From positions 1 to 30,515 of the forward strand of contig CAZJFH010000061.1 in NCBI GenBank assembly GCA_964545205.1: a stretch of DNA of 30,515 bases, given 5' to 3'. A program made the position numbers and the translations under genes. Below the pieces are notes generated by a model, which was given only the letters and a program-made list of their open reading frames with translations, did no database searches and was not told where the DNA came from. Below are positions 10,475-19,700 of the stretch, piece by piece. The stretch is from CAZJFH01 sp964545205. GTDB lineage: Bacteria; Pseudomonadota; Alphaproteobacteria; Rhodospirillales; Magnetospirillaceae. Each line of letters begins with the position of its first letter. Positions within the stretch are counted from its first letter, which is position 1.

Positions 10475-10674
10475 CGCCAGCGATCGTCGCGTTTGTCGAA
10501 GATGCGCCTGCGGCGCGGGCGCATCAGGGCGCGGACCAGCGCCACCACCGTCAGCGCGAACACCACCGCCAGGATGACGATCAGCAGCGTCGCGCCGACG
10601 ATCGCCTGCAGCGTGTCCCAGAAGCCGAACATCGCCACCAGGACGATCAGCAGCAGGAAGACGAGAAACGGCAT
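10471..10674 (-). CDS. Small two-helix membrane protein, unknown function
   Basis: A 67-residue protein consisting almost only of two hydrophobic helices (about residues 3-18 and 23-50) and a short, strongly basic C-terminal tail (RPRRRRIFDKRDDRWR) that should stay in the cytoplasm. A good ribosome-binding site, GGAGAG, precedes the ATG. Its stop codon overlaps that of polA on the other strand. I do not recognise the family. Upstream lies a GGAAC-N16-GGTT sequence resembling the general-stress sigma factor EcfG promoter, so it may be a stress-induced envelope protein (inference). Confidence 0.6.
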   Translation of the reverse strand: MPFLVFLLLIVLVAMFGFWDTLQAIVGATLLIVILAVVFALTVVALVRALMRPRRRRIFDKRDDRWR

Positions 10675-10726
10675 GTTCTCTCCGCGGTGCTCGCGTTGCG
10701 ACGGCTCCCAGGGGCGCCAACCTTTT

Positions 10727-10752
10727 GAACCCCGTGGCGCGCATCTGGTTCC
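10727..10752 (-). promoter_or_regulatory. EcfG-like stress promoter for the 67-residue membrane protein
   Basis: On the minus strand GGAACC (10752-10747) is followed after 16 nt by GTTC (10730-10727), close to the alphaproteobacterial EcfG consensus GGAAC-N16/17-CGTT. It lies about 53 nt before the ATG at 10674, a suitable distance. Confidence 0.45.
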
Positions 10753-10776
10753 GAACCATCGCCGCCCTGTGCTGTT
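10752..10776 (+). promoter_or_regulatory. Weaker EcfG-like promoter for the DUF3309-like gene
   Basis: CGAAC (10752-10756), 16 nt, then TGTT (10773-10776) on the plus strand, 33 nt before the ATG at 10809. It overlaps the minus-strand element because TGGTTC-C-GAACCA is itself palindromic. It matches the GGAAC/CGTT consensus at most positions, but not perfectly. Confidence 0.3.
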
Positions 10777-10808
10777 GCACCGGCAGACGCATCCAACGGG
10801 AGCACGCG

Positions 10809-10988
10809 ATGTTCGGATTCTGGCTGATGCTGCTGCTGCTGCTGGCGCTGGCGGTCGCGCTGCCGTGGTGGCCCTACAGCCGCGGCTGGGGCTACTCGCC
10901 GGGCGGGGTGATCATCGCGCTGCTGGCGCTGTTGCTGTTCGCGATGTGGATGGGCTGGATCATCGTCGCCTGGCCTTTCTACTACTGA
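10809..10988 (+). CDS. DUF3309-like small membrane protein
   Basis: A 59-residue protein with two hydrophobic helices (about residues 2-19 and 33-55) joined by PWWPYSRGWGYSPGG. The LPxWPYSRGWGYxPxGG loop is the diagnostic core of DUF3309 proteins, short membrane proteins common in Alphaproteobacteria and often linked with stress. I chose the ATG at 10809 because CGGGAG lies six bases before it; an in-frame ATG at 10725 would add a Cys- and Arg-rich leader unlike the family. The divergent neighbour at 10471-10674 is also a tiny membrane protein and shares the promoter region. Family assignment is from the loop motif only. Confidence 0.7.
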   Translation: MFGFWLMLLLLLALAVALPWWPYSRGWGYSPGGVIIALLALLLFAMWMGWIIVAWPFYY

Positions 10989-11047
10989 CCCCTTGCATCC
11001 GCGCTCGCCGTTCACGATAAGCCGGCGATTCGCATTCGGGAGAGATC

Positions 11048-11995
11048 ATGGTCGCGTTGCAGATTCTGGGCGGGCTGGTGCTGCTGCTGGCCGGCGGCGA
11101 GTACCTGGTGCGCGGCGCCGTCGCGGTGGCGAGCCGCATGGGCGTCTCGCCGATGCTGATCGGCCTGACGCTGGTCGGCTTCGGCACGTCGACGCCCGAG
11201 CTGGTCGCCAGCCTCAACGCCGCGATGGCCGGCGCGCCGGGCATCGCGGTCGGCAACGTCGTCGGCAGCAACATCGCCAACATCCTGCTGATCCTCGGCA
11301 TCGCCGCCGTGATCAGTCCGATGGTGATCCACCGCGAGGCGTTCCGCCGCGACGGGCCGGTGATGCTGGGCGCGGCGCTGCTGATGACCGCGGTGGCGCT
11401 CTACGGCTGGGCCGGCCGCGGCGTCGGCGCGGTGTTCGTGGTCCTGCTCGTCGCCTACATGATCTACGGCTACGTCTCCGACCGGCGCCAGCAGGACGCC
11501 GCCGCCAAGCTGCACGCCGCCGAGGCCGAAGAGGTGATGCCGGCCCATCCGGCGATCTGGTCGGGCCTGGTGATGGCGATCGGCGGCATCGCCGCGGTGG
11601 TGTTCGGCGCCGACCTGCTGGTCGACGGCGCCATCGTGATCGCCCGCGACCTCGGCATGTCGGAATCGCTGATCGGCCTGACGCTGGTCGCGATCGGCAC
11701 CTCGCTGCCCGAGCTGGTGACCTCGGTGATGGCGGCGATCCGTCGCCATGGCGACGTCGCCTTCGGCAACGTCGTCGGCTCGAACATCTTCAACGTCCTC
11801 GGCATCCTCGGCGTCACCGCCCTGGTCGAGCCGATCGCGGTGCCGGCCGAGATCGCCGGTTTCGACGTCTGGGTGATGCTCGCCACCTCGCTGCTGCTGC
11901 TGGCCTTCGCCGCCAGCGGCTGGCGCCTGACCCGCGGCGAGGGCGCGCTGTTCGTCGCCGCCTACGCCGCCTATATCGGCTGGCAGTTCTGGTGA
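11048..11995 (+). CDS. CaCA-family sodium/calcium antiporter (YrbG-like)
   Basis: A 315-residue inner-membrane cation/Ca2+ exchanger with about ten transmembrane helices. It contains the two inverted alpha-repeats of the family: GFGTSTPELVASL with GNVVGSNIAN (about residues 44-77), and AIGTSLPELVTSV with GNVVGSNIFN (about 216-249). The Glu in each TPEL/LPEL motif binds the ion. The loop between the halves (about 139-170) is charged and cytoplasmic. The length is normal for bacterial YrbG-type members, which lack the large regulatory loop of eukaryotic exchangers. The stop lies 3 bp from the stop of the convergent HNH gene. Ion specificity (Na+ or H+ against Ca2+) cannot be told. Confidence 0.92.
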   Translation: MVALQILGGLVLLLAGGEYLVRGAVAVASRMGVSPMLIGLTLVGFGTSTPELVASLNAAMAGAPGIAVGNVVGSNIANILLILGIAAVISPMVIHREAFRRDGPVMLGAALLMTAVALYGWAGRGVGAVFVVLLVAYMIYGYVSDRRQQDAAAKLHAAEAEEVMPAHPAIWSGLVMAIGGIAAVVFGADLLVDGAIVIARDLGMSESLIGLTLVAIGTSLPELVTSVMAAIRRHGDVAFGNVVGSNIFNVLGILGVTALVEPIAVPAEIAGFDVWVMLATSLLLLAFAASGWRLTRGEGALFVAAYAAYIGWQFW

Positions 11996-11998
11996 GGG

Positions 11999-12559
11999 CT
12001 ACTGCTCCAGCTCGGCGTCCCAGTACAGGAAGTCGCGCCAGCTCTCGTGCAGGTGGTTGGGCGGGAAGGCGCGGCCGCGCTCCTGCAGTTCCCAGCTCGT
12101 CGGCTGCACCGGGCGGATCAGCGGGTGCATGCCGGTCTCGCCCGGCATGCGGTTGCCCTTGATCAGGTTGCACGGCGCGCAGGCGGCGACGACGTTCTCC
12201 CAGGTCGTCCGCCCGCCGCGCGAGCGCGGCACGACGTGGTCGAAGGTCAGGTCGTGGGCGGCGAGCTGATCGCCGCAGTACTGGCACGAGAAGCGGTCGC
12301 GCAGGAACACGTTGAAGCGGGTGAAGGCGGGGCGCTTGGCGGCCGGGATGTATTCCTTGAGCGCGATGACGCTGGGCAGCGGCATCTCCCAGCTCGGCGA
12401 GCGCACGACGCGGTCGTAGGTCGAGACCACGCTGACGCGGTCGCCGACCACCGCTTTGACGGCCTCCTGCCAATGCCACAGCGAGAGCGGGAAATAGCTC
12501 AGCGGCCGGAAGTCGGCGTTCAGCACCAGGGCCTGGCAACTATCGAGCGCCGGAGACAT
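11999..12559 (-). CDS. HNH endonuclease family protein
   Basis: A 186-residue protein with an HNH nuclease domain in its second half: zinc pair Cys92/Cys95 (CQYC), the catalytic FDHVVPRSRGG with His108, then CAPC (Cys127/130) leading into NLIKGNR. The N-terminal ~85 residues (LNADFRPLSYFPLSLWHW) are the conserved lead of a widespread alphaproteobacterial HNH group of unknown biological role, not of restriction enzymes with a target-recognition domain. The ATG at 12559 has GAGG about 10 nt upstream and matches the usual family start; a GTG at 12619 would add 20 atypical residues. There is no adjacent methylase, so a restriction role is not supported. Confidence 0.88.
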   Translation of the reverse strand: MSPALDSCQALVLNADFRPLSYFPLSLWHWQEAVKAVVGDRVSVVSTYDRVVRSPSWEMPLPSVIALKEYIPAAKRPAFTRFNVFLRDRFSCQYCGDQLAAHDLTFDHVVPRSRGGRTTWENVVAACAPCNLIKGNRMPGETGMHPLIRPVQPTSWELQERGRAFPPNHLHESWRDFLYWDAELEQ

Positions 12560-12680
12560 GATCTCGGACCTCGCCGTTGAGCGGTTGCCTACAACATTTA
12601 GCGTATCTGGCCCAGACACTCACCATAAATCTCTTGAATGTTCCATGACTGTGCCGGTCCCGTCCGCGGTTGTCACGTGA

Positions 12681-13346
12681 TCAAAGGGGCGTGCGCAGCG
12701 CTTCGGCCAGGAACGCCGCCCCCAGCTCGAGGCCGGCCTCGTCGATGCCGTGCGCCAGCATCGGCTGCAGGTGCGAGCGCACCCGGCAGCCGGCGGCCTC
12801 CAGCGCCGCCGCGGCGACCGGCATGTAGTCCGGCGGCAGCACGTCGTCCTGTTCGCCGTGGATCAGCAGCACCGGCGGCTGGCTGACGACCTCGCCGATC
12901 AGGTCCTCGGGCGAGATCAGCGCCCCGGAATAGCCCAGGATCGCGGCGCAGGGCCGCGGCCGCCGCGGCGCCACGTGCAGCGCCATCATCGTGCCCTGCG
13001 AGAACCCGACCAGCGCCAGGTCCGAGTCCTCCAGCCCCCGCCGCCGCAGCTCGGCGTCGAGGAAGGCGTCGAGGATCGGCGCCGCGATGCGCACGCCGTT
13101 GGCGATGGCCGACGGGCTGCGGTCCATCAGGCTGAACCACTGGTGGCCGATCGGCGCCAGGTCGTAGTGGAACGGCGCGTCGGGCGCGACGAACTCGGCC
13201 TCGGGCAGGGCCTGCGCCAGGAACGGCGCCAGGGCGATCAGGTCGTTGCCGTCGGCGCCGACGCCATGCAGCAGCACCACCAGCTGGCGGGGCGGGCCGC
13301 CGGACAGCGGCGGCTGGACCGGACCCATGAGCGTCGAAGCCGTCAT
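12681..13346 (-). CDS. Carboxylesterase/phospholipase (Abhydrolase_2 family)
   Basis: A 221-residue cytoplasmic alpha/beta hydrolase of the carboxylesterase II/acyl-protein thioesterase-like family. It shows LLHGVGADGNDL for the oxyanion loop, the nucleophile elbow GFSQG with Ser116, the acid in HGEQDDVLPP (Asp167/168) and His199 in LAHGIDE. There is no signal peptide and the length is typical. A strong ribosome-binding site (AAGGAGAG) precedes the ATG. It is divergent from gluQ with 72 bp between the starts. Natural substrates of this family are short-chain esters or lysophospholipids; the specific one cannot be inferred. Confidence 0.9.
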   Translation of the reverse strand: MTASTLMGPVQPPLSGGPPRQLVVLLHGVGADGNDLIALAPFLAQALPEAEFVAPDAPFHYDLAPIGHQWFSLMDRSPSAIANGVRIAAPILDAFLDAELRRRGLEDSDLALVGFSQGTMMALHVAPRRPRPCAAILGYSGALISPEDLIGEVVSQPPVLLIHGEQDDVLPPDYMPVAAAALEAAGCRVRSHLQPMLAHGIDEAGLELGAAFLAEALRTPL

Positions 13347-13418
13347 CGTCTCTCCTTGTCCTGAATCTGGGCTTGCGGCGGCGCAGTCCTAGTTCGTAAA
13401 TGGTGGTACTGTCTCGCC

Positions 13419-14306
13419 ATGCCACACGATTTGCCGCCATCGCGCCGTTCCGGCCCGCCCGCGCGGACGGTCACCCGCTTCGCGCCCAGCCCGACCGGCG
13501 AGCTGCATCTCGGCCACGCCTTCTCGGCGCTGTTCGGCCATGCCCAGGCGCGCCGGCGCGGCGGCCGCTTCCTGGTGCGCATCGAGGACATCGACCCCGG
13601 CCGCTGCCGTCCCGAATTCGAGGCCGCGATCCTCGACGACCTCGCCTGGCTCGGCCTGACCTGGGACGCGCCGGTGCGGCGCCAGTCCGAGCACCTGCGC
13701 GACCACGCCGGGGCGCTGGTGGCGCTCGACGCCCTCGGGCTGCTCTATCCGTGCTTCTGCACCCGCAAGGACATCCAGGACGAGGTCGCCCGCGCCGGCC
13801 ACGCCCCGCACGGCCCCGACGGGCCGGTCTATCCCGGCACCTGCCGCCGGCTGCCGCCCGACGAGCGCGAGCGCCGCAAGCAGGCCGGAGCGGCCTGGGC
13901 GGTGCGGCTCGACATGACCAGGGCCGCGGCGCTGGCCGGGCCGCTGACCTGGACCGACGCCGAGGCCGGCGAGGTCGCGGCGCGGCCCGAGCTGTTCGGC
14001 GACGTCGTGCTGGCGCGCAAGGACGTCCCGACCAGCTACCATCTCGCCGTCACCCTCGACGACCACGCCCAGGGCGTCACGCTGGTGACCCGCGGCACCG
14101 ATCTGTTCGAGGCCACCCACGTGCACCGGCTGCTGCAGGCGCTGCTCGGCCTCGACGTGCCGGACTACCATCACCACCGGCTGCTCACCGACGAGACCGG
14201 CCGCCGCCTCGCCAAGCGCGACAAGGCGCTGACCATCAGGGCCCTGCACGCCGCCGGGCACGGCCCGGCGGCGGTGCGGGCGATGGCGGGATTTCCCGAC
14301 GACTGA
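13419..14306 (+). CDS. gluQ: Glutamyl-Q tRNA(Asp) synthetase
   Basis: A 295-residue paralogue of glutamyl-tRNA synthetase that lacks the anticodon-binding domain and attaches glutamate to the queuosine base of tRNA(Asp). RFAPSPTGELHLGH near residues 20-33 contains the HIGH-class motif, and LAKRDKA near residue 265 is the KMSKS-class loop. A zinc site of the GluQ type is visible as CFC (about 111-113) and a later YPGTCR. The length matches GluQ (about 290-310), not the ~470 of GltX. A 7-bp GC hairpin follows the stop. Confidence 0.93.
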   Translation: MPHDLPPSRRSGPPARTVTRFAPSPTGELHLGHAFSALFGHAQARRRGGRFLVRIEDIDPGRCRPEFEAAILDDLAWLGLTWDAPVRRQSEHLRDHAGALVALDALGLLYPCFCTRKDIQDEVARAGHAPHGPDGPVYPGTCRRLPPDERERRKQAGAAWAVRLDMTRAAALAGPLTWTDAEAGEVAARPELFGDVVLARKDVPTSYHLAVTLDDHAQGVTLVTRGTDLFEATHVHRLLQALLGLDVPDYHHHRLLTDETGRRLAKRDKALTIRALHAAGHGPAAVRAMAGFPDD

Positions 14307-14313
14307 GGCCGCC

Positions 14314-14330
14314 CGCGGCGTTCCGCCGCG
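14314..14330 (+). terminator. Short GC hairpin after gluQ
   Basis: CGCGGCG, TTC loop, CGCCGCG forms a perfect 7-bp stem 8 nt after the gluQ stop codon. There is no T-tract, so it is a possible but weak terminator. Confidence 0.3.
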
Positions 14331-14340
14331 CGAGATCGCA

Positions 14341-14349
14341 TGCTAAAGT
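14341..14349 (+). promoter_or_regulatory. Candidate extended -10 element of the parA pair
   Basis: TGCTAAAGT reads as an extended -10 (TGnTAnAnT-like), 37 nt before the ATG at 14386. The matching -35 position holds only a weak TTCCGC (14321-14326). It is the only promoter-like sequence between gluQ and the first ParA gene. Confidence 0.3.
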
Positions 14350-14385
14350 CGCGGTGCGGGGTATCCAGGGGAACGTGTTTCAGGA

Positions 14386-15482
<1,097 letters not shown>

Positions 15483-15486
<4 letters not shown>

Positions 15487-16577
15487 GCGAATCGCCGGCG
15501 CGGCCGCTGGTCGTCACCGTCTTCAACCAGAAGGGCGGAATCGGCAAGACGACGACGACGGTCAATCTGGCCGTCGCGCTGGCGGCGCTTGGACACCGCG
15601 TGGCGCTGATCGACCTCGATTCCCAGAGCAACGCCACCTCCAGCCTTGGCGTCGCCGCCGCCCCGGCCTCGGGCGCCTACCGGCTGCTGACCACCACCGA
15701 CGGCCTCGGCGCCGCGATGGTGCCGACGCCGTTTCCCGGCGTCTGGCTGTGCGCCGCCACCGACGAGCTGGTCGGCGTCGACATCGAGCTGGCGATGACC
15801 GAGCACCCGCAGACCGTGCTGCGCGACCGGATTCGCGAGGCGCCGCCGGACGTCGACTTCGTGCTGATCGACTGCCCGCCGGCCCTCGGCATGCTGCCGG
15901 TCAACGCCCTGGTCGCCAGCGACCTGGCCATCCTGCCGGTCTCGCCCGAGCCGCTGGCCCGCGAAGGCCTGCTCAAGGCCTGGCGCCACATCCACCGCAT
16001 CCGCGCCAATCTCAACCAGTCGCTGCACATTTTCGGCGTGCTGCTGACCATGGTCGACAAGCTGCACGTCCATCGCGAGTTCGCCGCCACCGTCCGCGCC
16101 GAGTTCGGCGGCCGCGTCCTGCCGGTGGTGATCCCGCGCGATCCGGTGATCCTGGCCGCCGCCGCCCGCGAGATGCCGGTGGTGGTGTTCGATCCCGAGT
16201 CGCCGGCCGCCAAGGCGCATCTCGAACTGGCGCGGCTGCTGCTGGCCGCGCGCCGCCGCGAGGCGGCCGGCGGGGCGCGGGCGGCGATGCCCGACCTGCC
16301 GGAGTGGCTGGCCGCCGACCAGTTCGACCCGGCGGCGCTGACCGGCGTGCTGCTGCGCTGGCGCGAAGAGGTCACCCGCGACCAGCCGCCGCTGCCCGAG
16401 CCGCCGGCCGACGCCGCCGAGCCGCGGGACACGCCGTGGCAGCTCCCGACGGCCGGCGAGCGCCGCCGCGCCGCGCCGCCGCTGTGGCTTGGCGTGGCCG
16501 CCGGGCTGGCCGTCGGCTTCGCCGTGGGCGTGAACTGGCCGTTGCTGCGGGAGTTCCTGGCGCGGTTCGTGCCCTGA
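15483..16577 (+). CDS. ParA/Soj-like ATPase with C-terminal membrane anchor (copy 2)
   Basis: A 364-residue paralogue of the preceding protein, starting with GTG in a GTGA overlap. Walker A is KGGIGKTT (17-24), A' is DLDSQSNAT, and FVLIDCPPAL and LPVNALVASDL recur almost unchanged, so the pair arose by tandem duplication followed by divergence. The linker (about 260-330) is longer and Pro/Glu-rich, and one transmembrane helix lies near residues 334-355, leaving a short FLARFVP end. Both key ATPase lysines are present, so both copies should be active. The giant coiled-coil membrane protein follows 163 bp downstream. I infer that the pair heterodimerises at the membrane; this is not shown by the sequence. 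Confidence 0.87.
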
Positions 16578-16668
16578 AGGCCGATCTGCCGCCGCCTCGG
16601 CGGCGATCCGGTCCGGAGGCCTCGAACGGGCAGGAACGCATCGGCGGGCGGCGGCCGGCGATTTCGAC

Positions 16669-16699
16669 TTGTGGGCCGCATGGTCCAAAAGGGTATTGT
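16669..16699 (+). promoter_or_regulatory. Candidate promoter of the giant coiled-coil gene
   Basis: TTGTGG (16669-16674) and TATTGT (16694-16699), separated by 19 nt, lie in an AT-richer pocket just before the gene; GGAAAAG precedes the ATG at 16741. The spacing is longer than ideal, so support is weak. Confidence 0.3.
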
Positions 16700-16740
16700 T
16701 TTCGCTCTGAACCAACGGTTTGCCGACGACTGGAAAAGCC

Positions 16741-19700
16741 ATGGCCAACATCGATTCGCCGCCCCCGCTCGTTCCCGCCGACGGTCTGGCCCCAGCGCCG
16801 GCCGCGACGACACGGCCGATCGCCGGCAAGCTGGCGGCGGCGGCGTTGTCGGTCGCGTGGATCGGGCTGAGCGGCGCCTCGCTGGTGTTCGGAATCGGCC
16901 TCGACGAGCTCGCGACGCTGCGGGTCGGCGAGGCGATCGGGCTGGGCAGCGGCGTGCTGCTGCCGGTCATCGTGCTGTGGCAGGTCGTCGGCTGGCTCGA
17001 GAGCGGGCGGCTGCTGCGCCAGGAGGCGGCGGCGATGCGCGCGCTGCTCGAGCAGATGATCTATCCGACCGGCGACGCCGAGGCCAAGGTCCGGGCGATG
17101 TCGGACTCGCTGAGAAGCCAGGCCTCGACCCTGACCTCGGCCAGCGCCGACGCCGCCGGGCGCGCGCATGCGATGCGGGTCGCGGTGCGCGAGCAGCTCG
17201 AACAGATGGAGCGGGTCTCGGCGCGCATCAACGAGGGCTTCGGCGGCACCGTCGAGGCGCTGCGGCGCGAGGTCTCGCGACTCGACGAGGCGACGACGTC
17301 GGCGATCACCCGCGCCCGCGAGGTCGAGGGCCGGCTGACGGCGCAGATCAAGGAGGCGGCGCGGGCAAGCGAGACGGCGCTGGGCTCGGTTCAGGGCAGC
17401 TTCTCCAAGCTCACCGAGCGCGCCAAGGAGTTCGAGGCCAGCGCCAAGGGCGCCTGCGAGCGCATCGAGGGCAGCGCCGCCAGGCTGGGCGGCCGCATCG
17501 AGGGCCTGGCCGGGCTCGGCGATTCGGCGGCCCAGCGCCTCGACGGGCTGTGCGACGCGCTGGGCGGGCATGCCGGCAAGGTCGAGGCCGCCGTCGGCCA
17601 CGCCGCCGGCGCCGCCGAGAAGCTGGTCCGCAACGGTGCCGAGCTCGACCAGGCGCTGGGCCGCAACACCGCGGCGCTCGACCGCACCGCCGAGCGGCTG
17701 CTGGGCGAGGGCGACCGCATCGCCGGCGCGCTGGCGAAACAGGCCGTGGCGATCGATGCCAGCCTGCAGGCGGTGATCGAGCGCGGCGGCGACATGTCCG
17801 AGCGCGTCGAGACCGCCGCCGGGCGGCTGCGCGACGCCGCCGGGAGCGCCGAGGCGGCGCTCGGCGAGGCGGGCGCGGCGCTCGACGGCCGGGCGACGGC
17901 GCTGCAGGAGCGGGTCGACGACGCGGTGTCGCGGCTGTCCTCGGTCGGCGGTCGCTTCGAGCAGGCCGGCGCGGCGATCGCCGCCGCCGCGGCCGAGATC
18001 GGGCACCAGGCCGAGGCGCTGGGCGAGACCGGCGACGGGATCGCCGAACGCCTGCACGCGCTGCGCGACGGCCTCGGCCACCACCTGCGCGGCTTCGCCG
18101 AGGCGCATCGCCAGGCCGAGGCCACCGGCTCCGCCCTCGAGAGCCGCAGCCGGGCGCTCGCCGAACTGCTCGAACGCCACGGCGGCGAACTCGGCCGCGC
18201 CACCGACCGCCTCGCCGAGGAAGGCGCCGGCCTGGCGGCGGCGCTGCAGCGCCGCGCCGAAGACCTCGACTCCGCCGCCGAGCGCGCCGTCGACCGGCTG
18301 CGCGCCGTCGCCGAGAACATCGTGCTCGAATCCTCGCAGCTCGCCGAGGCCGCCGACGGCGCCGCCGAGCGGTTGGGCGAGGGCGGAACCCGGCTCGAGG
18401 AGCGCCGCGCCGCGCTGGTCGGCAGCCTCGAAGCGGCGAGCACCCGCCTGGCCGAGGTCACGGCGGGCCTGGAGACCAGGGTCGGCGACGCGGTGTCGCT
18501 GCTCTCGGCCACCGGCGACCGCTTCGCGGACGCCGGCGCGGCGATGAAGGCGGCCGCCGCCGGCATGGGCGACGAGGCCGAGGCGCTGGCCGGCGCCGGC
18601 AACGCCGCCGCCGAACGGCTGCAGGCGCTGCGCGACGGGCTCGGCAGCCAGCTCGACCGCTTCGCCGAGGCGCAGGAGCGGGCCGAGGCGACGGCCGCGA
18701 CGCTGGATCGCCGCGGCCAGGAGCTCTGCGACCTGCTGGCGCGGCACGGCGGCGAGATCGGCCGCGCCACCGACCGGATGACCGAGGAGGGCGCGACGGT
18801 GGCCGGCGCGCTGGAGCGCGGCGCCGCCGACCTCGACCGCGCGGCCGAGCGCGTGCTGGAGCGGGTGCGCGACGCCGCCGAGGGGCTCGGGCGCGAGACG
18901 GCGAAGCTCGCCGACACCGCCGAGACCGCGGCGGGACGGGTCGAGGCCGGCAATGGCGGGATCGCCGAGGCCGCCAGCCGCCTCGCCGCCGTCGCCGAAG
19001 GGCTCGACGCGCGCCGCACGGCGCTGGACGAGTCGGCCCGCAACCTGGCCGAGCGCTCGGCGGCCCTGGCCGAGAACGGCGCCGGCATCGGCGAGCACGT
19101 CGCCGCGCTGGGCGGCGTCATCGACGAGCAGATCACGCTGCTGCGCGCCGGCCTGCAGCGCGCCGAGGAAGCCGCGGCGCGGTTCGGGGCGCAGACCGGC
19201 GACATCGACGCCATGTTCGGCGGCCATTGCGAGCGCATCGCCGAGACGGCGCGCCGGATCGGCACCGAGACGCGCGGCGCCGCGGATGGCCTCGGACGCG
19301 GCGCCGAGACCCTGGAGCGGGCGGCGACGCGAATCTCCGAGCGACTGCAGAACACCGAGCAGGCGCTGGTCGGGCGCTCCGAGGCGCTGGCGGCGGTCTG
19401 CGACAGCGCGGTCGCCAGCCTGTCGCGCACCATCGCCGCCCTGTCCGAGCAGGCCGAGGGCTTCGTCGTCCTCGGCGATCCGCTGGTCGAGCGCCTGTCC
19501 GAACTGGCCGCCAGCCTGGCCGAGCGCCGCGACGCCCTGGCCGCCGTCGGCGACGGCATCGCGCCGGCCGGGCGCGACGCCGCCGAGCGGCTGCAGCAGG
19601 CCACCGCCGGGCTCGACGACAAGATGGCCGGCCTCGACGGCATCGTCGCGCGCGGCGAGGCCCTGGTCGCCGCCATGGCCGCGACCGGCGAGCGGGCGGC

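Noticed and set aside
7526..10792. 1088-residue minus-strand open frame over polA
   Set aside because: Shadow of polA; no motif, low complexity, and polA is beyond doubt.
11999..12559. HNH protein as part of a restriction-modification or defence system
   Set aside because: No methyltransferase, helicase or target-recognition domain nearby; the family is a common chromosomal one in Alphaproteobacteria.
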